Shown here: piece after piece, positions 37,580-46,461 of the stretch | Layout: the number at the start of each line of letters is the position of its first letter | Numbering within the stretch: the stretch's first letter is position 1 | Assembly (NCBI RefSeq): GCF_018638295.1 | Contig: NZ_JABTTS010000005.1 | Span: 62,001-126,000, forward strand | Direction: 5' to 3' | DNA: 64,000 bases | Source: Streptomyces sp. CHD11 | Lineage (GTDB): Bacteria > Actinomycetota > Actinomycetes > Streptomycetales > Streptomycetaceae | The notes under the pieces: model-generated | Seen by the model: the letters and a program-made list of their open reading frames with translations, nothing else | The model's database searches: none | What the model was told of the DNA's origin: nothing | Translations under genes and position numbers: made by a program

Positions 37580-39114
37580 TGGTCGGCTCTCTTCTCCTGG
37601 ATACGGATCCTGAACTGCGTGAACGTGGCGGTGCCGGCGTGTCCCCGACCGGAGGGCGCCAGGGCGACCAGACCGAGCAGGGCACCGACCCAGCGCCACG
37701 GCGTGGCGGCGAAGACCTGACCGGAGGGGCGCAGGCCGTCCCCGGTGTCGTACGAGAAGCGGCAGCGCGCACCGTCACCGATGTCGATGCGCAGCCGTGC
37801 CCGGCCGCCGGGAGCGGGGCGTGGATGAGCGGCGTCCCGTTCCCTCTCGGCGACCGTCTCGGCGAACCGGTGCACCAGGTGCACCGCGCCGCCGGCGTCC
37901 CGCTGGAGCCCGATCCAGCGGTAGGCGTCGCCGAGGACCGCGAGTCCGGCGCGTGCTCCCGGTTCCTCGCTGTCGAGCCGCAGGTCCACCTCGACGGTGC
38001 ACGGGGTGCCGGGCAGCCGCTGGGTGAGGACGTGGGGCAGGGCGCGCAGGTCGTGCGCGTCGGCGGAGCGGACACAGGTCAGCCGCAGTCCGTCGGCGGA
38101 GTGCTGGGTGGCCCAGCCGTCCCGGGGGTTGGCGGCCCACTGCCACTGGCGGCCGGGGCGCCCGCCGGGGAAGTCGTCGTCGGTGGCGGGCGCGGCGGGC
38201 GGCTGCGCGGGCGGATCGGGGCGGCGGTGCACGGCGACGGGGGCGCCGTCGTCCCCGATCACCGGCCAGCCTTCCTGATCCCAGCGCATGGGCTGGAGGT
38301 GCACGACACGGCCGTACGCGCCGCGCTGCTGGAAGTGCAGGAACCAGTCCTCGCCGGACGGGGTGCGCACCCATCCGCCCTGGTGGGGACCGTTGACGCC
38401 GGTGTCCTTCTGCTCGAGGACCACCTTCTCCTCGTAGGGGCCGAAGAACGCGCGGGAGCGGAAGGCCCCCTGCCAGCCGGTCTCCACTCCCCCGGCGGGG
38501 GCGAGGATCCAGAACCAGCCGTCGTGCCGGTAGAGCTTGGGCCCTTCCAGGGTGAACCAGCCGGGGATGCGGTCGCCGTCGACGATCACCTTGCCCTCGT
38601 CGAGGAGTTCGGTGCCGTGCGGGTGCATCCGGTGGCCGGTGAGGCGGTTCTTGACGCCGGAGCGGGACTTGGCCCAGGCGTGCACGAGATACGCCTCGCC
38701 GGTCTCGTCGTCCCACAGGGGGCAGGGGTCGATGAGGCCCTTTCCGGCCTTCACCAGGAGCGGCCGGCTCCAGGGGCCCCGGATCCCGGGGCCGTTGACC
38801 TGGAAGATGCCCTGGTCGGGGTCGCCCCAGAAGATCCAGAAGCGGTCGCCGTGGTGGCGCAGGGCGGGGGCCCAGACCCCGCAGTCGTGCCGGGGGGTGG
38901 CGAACTCGGCCTCGGGCTCGAGGCGTTCGAGAGCGTGGCCGACGAGGGTCCAGTTGACCAGGTCGCGGGAGTGCAGCAGGGGCAGTCCGGGGACGCGGCC
39001 GAAGCTGGAGGCGGTCAGGTAGAAGTCGTCGCCGACCCGGATCACGTCCGGGTCGGACCAGTCGGCGTTCAGGACGGGGTTGCGGTAGGTGAGGTCCGCC
39101 GGTTCGGCGCTCAC
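37576..39114 (-). CDS. Glycoside hydrolase family 43-type beta-propeller enzyme
   Basis: Predicted intracellular arabinofuranosidase, xylosidase or exo-galactanase (no signal peptide). The 512 residues start YRNPVLNADWSDPDVIRVGDD with the catalytic-base Asp, followed by SSFGRVPGLPLLHSRDLVNW. The Asp in GLIDPCPLWDDETGEAYLVHAWA and the Glu in GWFTLEGPKLYRHDGW are the other acid residues. A C-terminal beta-sandwich (about 320-510) is of the kind found in large GH43 proteins. It overlaps both operon neighbours by 4 nt. The exact specificity is not readable. Confidence 0.88.
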   Translation of the reverse strand: MSAEPADLTYRNPVLNADWSDPDVIRVGDDFYLTASSFGRVPGLPLLHSRDLVNWTLVGHALERLEPEAEFATPRHDCGVWAPALRHHGDRFWIFWGDPDQGIFQVNGPGIRGPWSRPLLVKAGKGLIDPCPLWDDETGEAYLVHAWAKSRSGVKNRLTGHRMHPHGTELLDEGKVIVDGDRIPGWFTLEGPKLYRHDGWFWILAPAGGVETGWQGAFRSRAFFGPYEEKVVLEQKDTGVNGPHQGGWVRTPSGEDWFLHFQQRGAYGRVVHLQPMRWDQEGWPVIGDDGAPVAVHRRPDPPAQPPAAPATDDDFPGGRPGRQWQWAANPRDGWATQHSADGLRLTCVRSADAHDLRALPHVLTQRLPGTPCTVEVDLRLDSEEPGARAGLAVLGDAYRWIGLQRDAGGAVHLVHRFAETVAERERDAAHPRPAPGGRARLRIDIGDGARCRFSYDTGDGLRPSGQVFAATPWRWVGALLGLVALAPSGRGHAGTATFTQFRIRIQEKRADQ

Positions 39115-39956
39115 GTGCTCACCGCCCTGCGGACCAGGGCGGCGGCCTCGTCGCGGCCGAGGCGGCCGTCGGCGACGACGGTGACGATCCGGCGGACCAG
39201 CGTCCCACCGGGCGGGAGGGCCAGCCGGGCGGCGTGGGCGAGGGAGGAGCCGACGCCCGGGTACTCGGCGGTGCGGACGAACCAGGGGTCCTGCCGGGTC
39301 GGTGCGGTGGCCCCCGCGAAGACCAGGGTCCAGGCGGATCCGGTGAGGGCCAGCCAGTCGGCCGTGCTGCCGTGCACCTCGCTCTCGCCCTCGGCGCGGG
39401 CGGTGAACACCTGCGGTGCCGTCTCCTCCTTGGGGGCCCGCCAGAAGAAGCCCCCGTAGGCGGCGCCGGGGCGGCCGTTGGTGGCGGGGCTGCCGAGGGA
39501 CAGCGGGCCCGGCGTGGTGTTGGTCAGGGAGAAGGTGAGGTCCAGCGCCCAGGCGGTGCCGGTGAGTTCGGTGGCGGTGACGGTACGGCGCTCGCGCAGC
39601 AGTTCACCGGGCGCCGCCACCCAGCGCAGTTCCTCGACGAATCCGCCGGGGTCGCGCAGCCGGTAGGCGGCGTGCCGCTGGCTACCGTGGTTGTCCAGCT
39701 CGGTCGGGCCCCGGCCCCGGACGTAGGTGCGTCCGCCCCAGAAGTTGAACCCCTCGACGTCGGGAACGGCGACACCGACGCCGAGGTGGTGTGGGTGGTC
39801 GGCGGGGCCGAGCTCGGTGACGGCCGTGCCGGCCAGGGTCGTGACGGGGTGCAGATAGGGCCGCGGGGAAAGCCGGCCGGGCAGCTCGGGCCGGGTGACG
39901 TACCGGCCGACGGGCCGGTCCGCGACACGCAGCACCACCTGGTCGTCGCCGGTCAT
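39111..39956 (-). CDS. DUF6807 (PmoA-like) family protein
   Basis: The 281-residue protein carries the family core RPYLHPVTTLAGTAVTE, GPADHPHHLGVGVAVPDVEGFNFWGG and ATNGRPGAAYGGFFWRAP. Members commonly sit beside Gfo/Idh dehydrogenases in carbohydrate operons, as here, but no enzymatic role is established. The conserved HPHH cluster could bind metal. It overlaps the oxidoreductase gene (upstream) and the GH43 gene (downstream) by 4 nt each. Confidence 0.82.
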   Translation of the reverse strand: MTGDDQVVLRVADRPVGRYVTRPELPGRLSPRPYLHPVTTLAGTAVTELGPADHPHHLGVGVAVPDVEGFNFWGGRTYVRGRGPTELDNHGSQRHAAYRLRDPGGFVEELRWVAAPGELLRERRTVTATELTGTAWALDLTFSLTNTTPGPLSLGSPATNGRPGAAYGGFFWRAPKEETAPQVFTARAEGESEVHGSTADWLALTGSAWTLVFAGATAPTRQDPWFVRTAEYPGVGSSLAHAARLALPPGGTLVRRIVTVVADGRLGRDEAAALVRRAVST

Positions 39957-41134
39957 CGGCTGCTCACCTCTTTCGGCGGGTGGTGGGCGGGCAGGGCCCA
40001 GGGGGCGCCCAGCTCGGAGTAGAGGGACAGGGTGTCGGCGGCGGCGGCGACCAGGGCGTCGATGCCGGGCACGACCCGGCGGTCCTCGCCGGGGACGCGG
40101 TGCCAGGCACCGGCAGGCAGCGGGGCCGGATCGGGGGCCTCACGGATCGCCTCGACGACCCGCATGAAGGCGCCCGTCCCGTCCGGGGTGACCAGCAGGG
40201 GGGTGCCGTCGGTGAGGTGGGCGGCGAGGTTCTCCAGCAGGTCGGTGCGGTCGAACCGCGTCTCCTCGGGGCTGTGCCCGGCGCGCTGGAGCAGGATCCG
40301 GTCCTGCCTGTACCAGAAGGTGATCCGGCCGCGGGTGCCGTGCACCATGACGTACGGCTCCTCCTCCCGCTCTGCGCACAGCGTCGCGGCGACGGTGACC
40401 GAACCGCCGCGCACGGTGGTGATCCGTACGCAGGAGGTGTCGTCGGACTCGATGTCGTTGGCGCGCAGCAGCTCGGTCTCGATGCCGGCGACGTCCTCGG
40501 CGCGGGTGCTCCCGTCGAGCGCGAGGGCGGTGGCGACGGCGTGCGCGAGGGGGTTGGTGAGCGCCCCGTCGATCACGTCGACGCCGTCCATCCGGCGCCG
40601 GCCCGCCCAGGGCGCCCGGCGGAAGTACGCCTCGGGCCGTATCCAGGCGCCGGCCCCGCCGATGCCCGTCACCCGGCCGACGGCGCCCCCGGCGACCAGC
40701 TCGCGGATGGCGGGCACGGCGGCCGAGCCCAGTGACTGGAAGCCGATCTGGCAGGCGACCCCGGCCGCCGCGACCCCGTCGGCCATCCGGCGGAACTCGG
40801 CGTACGACGGCGCGGGGGGCTTCTCCAGCAGGAGGTGCACCCCCCGTCCGGCCGCCGCGAGGGCGAGGCCGGTGTGGGTGGGGATCGGGGTGCAGATGAC
40901 CGCGATCCGGGCCCCGGTGGAGTCGAGCAGCGCGCCGAGGTCCGTGGACTGGGCGGGGAGTTCCCCGCCGGACTCGTCCTCGGTGAGCGGGCTGGTCTCA
41001 CAGATGCCGACGAGCCGTACGACGCCCTTCTCCTGGAGCCGGCGGATGTTCCCGAGGTGCCACCGGCCGTGGCCGCGGGCACCGGCGAGGACGACGGGGA
41101 AGGGCGGGCCGAGTGGGGGCCGGGGCGCGCTCAT
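39953..41134 (-). CDS. Gfo/Idh/MocA-family oxidoreductase
   Basis: NAD(P)-dependent sugar or sugar-acid oxidoreductase of 393 residues. The N-terminal Rossmann region starts FPVVLAGARGHGRWHLGNIRR; the family motif EKPPAPS replaces the usual EKP-LA. The C-terminal domain includes RRRMDGVDVIDGALTNPLAHAV, with the probable catalytic Asp and His. The ATG at 41134 overlaps the permease stop. Its substrate is unknown; DUF6807 and GH43 neighbours point to hemicellulose-derived sugars. Confidence 0.87.
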   Translation of the reverse strand: MSAPRPPLGPPFPVVLAGARGHGRWHLGNIRRLQEKGVVRLVGICETSPLTEDESGGELPAQSTDLGALLDSTGARIAVICTPIPTHTGLALAAAGRGVHLLLEKPPAPSYAEFRRMADGVAAAGVACQIGFQSLGSAAVPAIRELVAGGAVGRVTGIGGAGAWIRPEAYFRRAPWAGRRRMDGVDVIDGALTNPLAHAVATALALDGSTRAEDVAGIETELLRANDIESDDTSCVRITTVRGGSVTVAATLCAEREEEPYVMVHGTRGRITFWYRQDRILLQRAGHSPEETRFDRTDLLENLAAHLTDGTPLLVTPDGTGAFMRVVEAIREAPDPAPLPAGAWHRVPGEDRRVVPGIDALVAAAADTLSLYSELGAPWALPAHHPPKEVSSR

Positions 41135-42027
41135 CCCTTCACCGCCCCCGCGCTGAACCCGGTGATCAGCCACTTCTGGATGAAGGCGAACACGATCACC
41201 ACGGGGACGGCCGCGATGATGCCGCCCGCCGCGAGGGCGCCGAGGTCGACGCTGTCCGCGCTCATCAGGGTGTTCAGGCCGACCGGGATGGTCTGCTTCT
41301 CCTGGTTGTTGAGGAACATCAGGGCGAACAGGAAGTGGTTCCAGGAGTGCACGAAGGCGAAGGAGCCGACGGCGATCAGGCCCGGCCTCAGGAGGGGCAG
41401 GACGACCACCCGGAAGGCCCTGAACCGGTCGCAGCCGTCGACCCAGGCGGCCTCCTCCAGGGAGTACGGCACGTTCTTGATGAAGTTGCTGATCAGGATC
41501 ATCGACAGCGGCAGCTGGAAGACCGTCTCGGCGATCATGACGCTGACCAGGGAGTTGATCATCTGCAGTTCGGCGAAGATCTCGAACAGCGGGACCAGGA
41601 GCAGCGCGCCGGGCACGAACTGCGAGCAGAGCAGGGTCAGCATGAACGTCCGTTTGACCTTGAAGTCGAACCGGGCGAGCGCGTAACCGCCGGCCAGCGC
41701 GACCAGGGTCGTCATGAGCAGGGTGGCGACGCCGACCAGGACGCTGTTGTAGAAGAAGGTGGCGAAGCCGCGGTCCGTCCAGACCTTCTCGAAGTGGGCG
41801 CCCGTCATCGGCCAGGGCACCAGCGAGGTGGAGCCGGCCGGGCGCAGCGCGAAGAGCAGGATCCAGTAGAAGGGGATGAGGGTGAAGACGAGGTAGATGC
41901 CCAGGGGCAGGTAGATCTGCCAGCGGGGTGCCTCGTCCCAGGCCCGGCGTCTGGGCGCCGGACGCGGCGGTTCGGGGGCGGTGCGCGCGGGCGCGGGGGC
42001 GGCCACGGTGGCCTCCTTGGTGATCAC
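41131..42027 (-). CDS. Carbohydrate ABC transporter permease (MalG-type)
   Basis: Inner-membrane protein of 298 residues with six predicted helices. The CUT1-type EAA loop reads EEAAWVDGCDRFRAFRVVVLPLLRPG, and PLSMILISNFIKNVPYS precedes it. The GTG at 42027 overlaps the upstream permease stop (GTGA). It pairs with the following permease entry; no ATPase gene is present in the cluster, so a shared MsiK-type ATPase is expected, as is usual for Streptomyces CUT1 transporters. Confidence 0.9.
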   Translation of the reverse strand: MITKEATVAAPAPARTAPEPPRPAPRRRAWDEAPRWQIYLPLGIYLVFTLIPFYWILLFALRPAGSTSLVPWPMTGAHFEKVWTDRGFATFFYNSVLVGVATLLMTTLVALAGGYALARFDFKVKRTFMLTLLCSQFVPGALLLVPLFEIFAELQMINSLVSVMIAETVFQLPLSMILISNFIKNVPYSLEEAAWVDGCDRFRAFRVVVLPLLRPGLIAVGSFAFVHSWNHFLFALMFLNNQEKQTIPVGLNTLMSADSVDLGALAAGGIIAAVPVVIVFAFIQKWLITGFSAGAVKG

Positions 42028-42956
42028 TTCTCGCCTCCGAACTTGCTCAGCCGCAGGTAGACCATCGAGCAGAAGAGCAGGATCACGAACGCGACCGTCG
42101 TCAGGGCCGACGCGTAGCCGAAGTCATGGGCGTCGACCGAGGTGTTGGCGATGTAGAGCGGCAGTGTCGTGGTCACGCCCGCGGGTCCGCCGCCGGTCAG
42201 CGTGTAGAGCAGGTCGACGTTGTTGAACTCCCACACCGCGCGCAGCAGGGTGGAGAGGATGATGGCGTCCTTCAGGTGCGGCAGCGTGATGTGGAGGAAC
42301 TGCTGGAAGCGGCTCGCCCCGTCGACCTCGGCGGCCTCGTAGAGGTCCTTGGAGACGGACTGGAGGTCGGCGAGGATGAGGATCGCGAAGAAGGGGACAC
42401 CGCGCCAGAGATCGGCGACGACCACCGCCGGGAAGACGGTGGAGGTGTCCGACAGCCAGCTGACCCCGTAGTCGCCGAGCCCCATGTCGGCGAGGTAGCG
42501 GGTGATGCCGGTCTGGGAGTTGTAGAGCAGCACCCAGATCGCCGAGGTCAGCACGCCGGAGACGGCCCAGGGGGAGAAGACCAGCGCGCGGCCGAGGGAG
42601 CGGCCGACGAAGGTCTGGTTGACGATGAGGGCGAGGGCGAGACCGAACATCAGCTGGAGGCCGACCTCGACGAAGACCCACTTGGCGCTGAAGACGAGGG
42701 TGTCCCAGAAGAGCGGGTCCTCGGTGAAGATGTGGGTGAAGTTGTCGAAGCCGGCGAAGCCGTTCCGCCAGGGTTTGGTGGGGTTGTACTCCTGCAGGCT
42801 GTAGTAGAAGACGCTGAGGACCGGGTAGGCGATGAATCCCAGCATGAGCAGGGCGGCCGGCGCGATCAGCAGGTAGGGCAGCCTGCGGGGCGTGGCGGAG
42901 GCACGGCGCCGCCGGGGTGGCGCGGGCGGTTTCGCCACGGCTGCGGCTCGGGCCAT
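42024..42956 (-). CDS. Carbohydrate ABC transporter permease (MalF-type)
   Basis: First gene of the six-gene sugar operon; 310 residues, basic N-terminal tail (PPAPPRRRRASATPRR) and six helices. Features are PYLLIAPAALLMLGFIAYPV, the EAA loop YEAAEVDGASRFQQFLHITLPHLK and TGGGPAGVTTTLPLYIANT. The ATG at 42956 follows CGGAGAACAGTC. A LacI-type operator lies about 50-60 nt upstream. Confidence 0.9.
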   Translation of the reverse strand: MARAAAVAKPPAPPRRRRASATPRRLPYLLIAPAALLMLGFIAYPVLSVFYYSLQEYNPTKPWRNGFAGFDNFTHIFTEDPLFWDTLVFSAKWVFVEVGLQLMFGLALALIVNQTFVGRSLGRALVFSPWAVSGVLTSAIWVLLYNSQTGITRYLADMGLGDYGVSWLSDTSTVFPAVVVADLWRGVPFFAILILADLQSVSKDLYEAAEVDGASRFQQFLHITLPHLKDAIILSTLLRAVWEFNNVDLLYTLTGGGPAGVTTTLPLYIANTSVDAHDFGYASALTTVAFVILLFCSMVYLRLSKFGGEK

Positions 42957-43005
42957 GACTGTTCTCCGTTTCTCGGTACGTCGTGCTGTGTGGTGCCTGA
43001 GCGGT

Positions 43006-43017
43006 GCAAGCGCTTTC
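43006..43017. promoter_or_regulatory. LacI-family operator upstream of the sugar transporter operon
   Basis: GCAAGCGCTTTC (GAAAGCGCTTGC on the minus strand) has the central AAGCGCTT palindrome typical of LacI/GalR and related sugar-repressor sites. It lies 50 nt upstream of the first permease ATG, in the gap after the dehydratase gene. No LacI-family gene is present in the window. Confidence 0.65.
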
Positions 43018-43052
43018 TTCATAGGTGTGCGGAATCCGCCCGATCGCACGGA

Positions 43053-44792
43053 TCAGCCCGCGTAGGGGTCCTGGACCGTGCCCGGGCGGGCGAGGAACTC
43101 GAAGTCGCAGCCGGTGTCGGCCTGGGTGATCTGGTCGCTGTAGAGCGCGCCGTAGCCGCGCTCGTAGCGCTCGGGCGGCGGTGTCCACTCCGCCCGGCGC
43201 CGCTGGAGCTCCTCGTCGTCGACGTTGAGCCTGAGCGCGCGGCTCTCGACGTCGAGGGTGATCGAGTCCCCGGTACGCACCAGGGCCAGCGGTCCGCCGA
43301 CATGCGACTCGGGGGCCACGTGCAGCACACAGGTGCCGTAGCTGGTCCCGCTCATCCGGGCGTCGGAGATCCGGACCATGTCCCGCACGCCCTGCTTGAG
43401 CAGGTGGCCGGGCAGCGGCAGCATCCCGTACTCGGGCATGCCGGGACCGCCCTTGGGTCCGGCGCCCCGCAGCACCAGCACGCTGTCGGCGGTGATGTTC
43501 AGCGCCGGGTCGTCGATGGTCCGCTGCATCTGCCGGTAGTCGTCGAAGACGACGGCGCGGCCGGTGTGCTTGAGCAGGTGCGGTGCGGCGGCGATGTGCT
43601 TGATGACGGCGCCGTCGGGGCAGAGGTTGCCGCGCAGGACGGCGACCCCGCCCTCCTCCGCGACCGGGTTGTCCCGGGTGCGGATGACGTCGTCGTCGTG
43701 CACCCGCGCGCCGGCGAGCTGCTCGCGCAGGGTGTCGTGGCAGACGGTGGGGCGGTCGAGATGGAGCAGGTCGGGTATGCGGGAGAGGAACCCGGGCAGA
43801 CCGCCCGCGAAGTGGAAGTCCTCCATCAGGTACGTCTGACCGCCGGGCCGCACATTGGCCAGCACCGGGACGGTGCGGGCAACGCGGTCGAAGTCGTCCA
43901 GGGTGAGCTTGACGCCGGCGCGTCCGGCCATGGCGATCAGATGGATGACGGCGTTGGTGGAGCCGCCGAGTCCGAGAACGGTGGTCACCGCGTCCTCGAA
44001 GGCGTCCGCGGTGAGGATGTCGCTCAGCTTCCGGTCCCTGCGGACCAGGTCGACGATGGTCATGCCCGACTTCGCGGCCATCCGGTCGTGCCCGGAGTCG
44101 ACGGCCGGGATGCTGGACGCGCCCGGGACCGTGACGCCGAGGGCCTCGGCGGCGGCGGTCAGCGTGGACGCCGTCCCCATCGTCATGCAGTGGCCGGGCG
44201 AGCGGGCCAGGCCGCTCTCCAGTTCCTGCATCTCGCAGTCGCCGATGACGCCGGCCCGCCTGTCGTCCCAGTACTTCCACATGTCGGTGCCGGAACCGAG
44301 CACCTCCCCCCGCCAGTGTCCGGGCAGCATGGGCCCGGCGGGCACGAACACGGCGGGCAGGCCGGCGCTGGCGGCGCCCATCAGCAGGGCGGGCGTGGAC
44401 TTGTCGCAGCCGCCCATCAGCACGGCCCCGTCGACCGGGTACGACCGCAGCAGCTCCTCGGTCTCCATGGCGAGGAGGTTGCGGTAGAGCATGGGGGTCG
44501 GCTTCTGGAAGGTCTCGCTGAGGGTGGAGACCGGGAATTCGAGGGGGAAGCCGCCGGCCTGCCACACCCCCCGCTTGACGGCCTGGGCGCGGTCGCGCAG
44601 GTGGACGTGGCAGGGGTTGATGTCGGACCAGGTGTTGAGGATCGCGATGACCGGCTTGCCCAGGTGCTCCTCGGGCAGGTAGCCGAGCTGACGGGTGCGG
44701 GCGCGGTGACTGAAGGAGCGCAGCCCAGTCGCGACGCCGCCGCCGTACCACTGGTGGCTGCGGAGCTGCTCGGGGGACTTCCCGGGGTTCAT
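43053..44792 (-). CDS. IlvD/Edd-family dehydratase, probable L-arabinonate dehydratase
   Basis: Fe-S dehydratase predicted to convert L-arabinonate to 2-keto-3-deoxy-L-arabonate. The 579 residues match the pentonate dehydratase branch: AILNTWSDINPCHVHLRDRA (Cys ligand), VLMGGCDKSTPALLMGAA and GDCEMQELESG/SPGHCMTMGTAST supply the cluster cysteines. The ATG at 44792 overlaps the aldolase-family gene stop (ATGA), preferred to GTG codons 6-9 nt upstream. With the neighbouring DHDPS-family dehydratase and the KGSA dehydrogenase at 30213 it would complete the oxidative L-arabinose pathway. D-xylonate or other aldonates cannot be excluded. Confidence 0.82.
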   Translation of the reverse strand: MNPGKSPEQLRSHQWYGGGVATGLRSFSHRARTRQLGYLPEEHLGKPVIAILNTWSDINPCHVHLRDRAQAVKRGVWQAGGFPLEFPVSTLSETFQKPTPMLYRNLLAMETEELLRSYPVDGAVLMGGCDKSTPALLMGAASAGLPAVFVPAGPMLPGHWRGEVLGSGTDMWKYWDDRRAGVIGDCEMQELESGLARSPGHCMTMGTASTLTAAAEALGVTVPGASSIPAVDSGHDRMAAKSGMTIVDLVRRDRKLSDILTADAFEDAVTTVLGLGGSTNAVIHLIAMAGRAGVKLTLDDFDRVARTVPVLANVRPGGQTYLMEDFHFAGGLPGFLSRIPDLLHLDRPTVCHDTLREQLAGARVHDDDVIRTRDNPVAEEGGVAVLRGNLCPDGAVIKHIAAAPHLLKHTGRAVVFDDYRQMQRTIDDPALNITADSVLVLRGAGPKGGPGMPEYGMLPLPGHLLKQGVRDMVRISDARMSGTSYGTCVLHVAPESHVGGPLALVRTGDSITLDVESRALRLNVDDEELQRRRAEWTPPPERYERGYGALYSDQITQADTGCDFEFLARPGTVQDPYAG

Positions 44793-45697
44793 ATCGACCA
44801 CCCCGCGGCGATCGCGGCGACCTCGGCGCGTTCGCTCTCCGGCAGCGGCCTGCTCGGCGGGCGGACCTCACGGCGGCACAGGCCGAGGGAGGCGAGGGCC
44901 TCCTTGACGACGGTGACGTTGTTGGCGGAGCCGTTGGCGGCGCGCAGTTCCTCGAAGCGGCGGATCTGCTCCCACACCTTCATGGCGGTCGGGTAGTCGC
45001 CGGAGCGCAGCGCTTCCAGCATGTGCAGCGAGACGGACGGCGCGACGTTGACCAGGCCCGAGGTGAAGCCGGTGGCTCCGGCCGAGAAGTAGGAGGGGGC
45101 GTACGGCTCGGCGAGCCCCGCCACCCACACGAACCGTTCCCGCCCCGCGTCCCGGGAGAACGCGGCGAACCTGGCCGCGTCCGGGACCGAGTACTTCACG
45201 CCGATGACGTTGGGGCAGCTGTCGGCGAGTTCGGCGAGGCGGGCGCCGGAGAGCTGGGCGTTGCGGATGTAGGGGACGACGCCCAGTTCGGGCACGGCCC
45301 CGGCGATGGCCCGGTGGTAGTCGACCCAGCCGCTCTGCGAGACGTAGGGGTGGACCGGCTGGTGCACCATCACCATCTGCGCGCCGAGTTCACAGGCGTG
45401 CCTCGCGGAGCCGACGGCGGTGGGCACGTCGTGGCCCACCCCTACCAGGACGGCGGACCTGCCACCGGCCTCCTCCATGGTCAGCTCGGTGACCAGACGG
45501 CGCTCTTGGGGAGTCAGGGCGTAGAACTCGCCGGTGTTGCCGTTGGGGGTGAGAGTCGTGATGCCGGCGTCGAGGAGACGACACAGCAGTGCCCGGTAGG
45601 TCACCGGGTCGATGGAGCCGTCCTCGGCGAACGGGGTCACCGGGATCGCCACCACGCCGGCCAGCGCCGCCCGCTGGGTCTCGAACGTCGCCGTCAT
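44789..45697 (-). CDS. DHDPS-family dehydratase/aldolase, probable 2-keto-3-deoxy-L-arabonate dehydratase
   Basis: Class-I Schiff-base enzyme of 302 residues with the family block LTPNGNTGEFYALTPQE. The Tyr is in GVVPYIRNAQL and the Schiff-base Lys in NVIGVKYSVPD. The context (downstream of gntR and upstream of the pentonate dehydratase, both overlapping by 4 nt) points to dehydration of 2-keto-3-deoxy-L-arabonate to KGSA. An aldolase or a different keto-deoxy acid is the alternative. It is distinct from the second family member at 54839. Confidence 0.8.
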   Translation of the reverse strand: MTATFETQRAALAGVVAIPVTPFAEDGSIDPVTYRALLCRLLDAGITTLTPNGNTGEFYALTPQERRLVTELTMEEAGGRSAVLVGVGHDVPTAVGSARHACELGAQMVMVHQPVHPYVSQSGWVDYHRAIAGAVPELGVVPYIRNAQLSGARLAELADSCPNVIGVKYSVPDAARFAAFSRDAGRERFVWVAGLAEPYAPSYFSAGATGFTSGLVNVAPSVSLHMLEALRSGDYPTAMKVWEQIRRFEELRAANGSANNVTVVKEALASLGLCRREVRPPSRPLPESERAEVAAIAAGWSI

Positions 45698-46383
45698 GAC
45701 CGACCGTCCTCTTCCTGGGCTTCCGGGGCCGTGGACTCCCCGTCGAACTCCGCTTCGGGGAAGGCCCGCCGCACGAACGACGCGATGTGCGCGTGCAGGG
45801 CGCGTGCCGCGCCGTCCGCGTCCCCGTCGAGGGCGAGCCGCAGGATCTCCCGGTGCTCGCCGGCCTCCCGCTCCCAGGAGGGGTCGGCGGCCCAGGCGAC
45901 GGCGGAGACCAGGGCGGCCTGGTCACGCACCTCGTCGAGCATCCGGCCGAGCAGCGGATTGCCGCACGGCACGTAGAGGGCGCGGTGGAACGCGCGGTTG
46001 GCGAGGGACCGTTCGGCGGTGTCCCCGGCGCCGTCGGCCCGGGTCAGCGCGTCGCGTGCGGCGTCCAGGGAGGCACCGCGGCGCACGGCGCGCCTGAGCG
46101 CCTCGGGCTCGAGGAGCAGCCGCACGTCGTAGACCTCGCGGGCCATGTCCGCGTCGACCATGCGCACCGTGACGCCCTTGTACTGGCTCATCACGACCAG
46201 ACCCGTGCCGGCCAGGGTCTTGAGCGCCTCCCGCACCGGAGTCTTGGACACCCCGAACTGTGCGGCGAGGTCGGTCTCGACCAGGGCCTGGCCCGGTGTC
46301 AGCCGGCCGGTCAGGATGCGGCGTTTGATCTCCTCCAGCACGTACTGCGTGCGTGAGGGGATCGGCGTGGGCACAGAGGTCAT
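45694..46383 (-). CDS. GntR-family (FCD-domain) transcriptional regulator
   Basis: The 229-residue protein has an N-terminal winged HTH (YVLEEIKRRILTGRLTPGQALVETDLAAQFGVSKTPVREALKTL, read in segments) and an all-alpha FCD effector domain. The FCD domain includes the metal-binding Asp/His positions around RAFHRALYVPCGNPLL and AGEHREILRLALDGD. The ATG at 46383 was chosen over upstream in-frame codons. It overlaps the downstream dehydratase gene and probably regulates its own operon through repeats just upstream. Confidence 0.88.
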   Translation of the reverse strand: MTSVPTPIPSRTQYVLEEIKRRILTGRLTPGQALVETDLAAQFGVSKTPVREALKTLAGTGLVVMSQYKGVTVRMVDADMAREVYDVRLLLEPEALRRAVRRGASLDAARDALTRADGAGDTAERSLANRAFHRALYVPCGNPLLGRMLDEVRDQAALVSAVAWAADPSWEREAGEHREILRLALDGDADGAARALHAHIASFVRRAFPEAEFDGESTAPEAQEEDGRS

Positions 46384-46392
46384 GCGCGCCTC

Positions 46393-46461
46393 TCGGATCT
46401 CGCGTAAGGATCGCGTATCGGATCTCGCGTATCGCGTCTCATATATGACGTACGAAGTACG
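46393..46461. promoter_or_regulatory. Direct repeats and palindrome upstream of gntR (candidate operator)
   Basis: TCGGATCTCGCGTA occurs twice, at 46393-46406 and 46418-46431 (25 nt apart start to start). The palindrome CGTAC-GAA-GTACG lies at 46449-46461, similar in style to FadR-type GntR sites. All lie 10-78 nt upstream of the gntR ATG. Confidence 0.55.

Noticed and set aside
36224..42956. Missing transporter ATPase as evidence of a broken operon
   Set aside because: Streptomyces CUT1 sugar transporters commonly share one ATPase (MsiK) encoded elsewhere.
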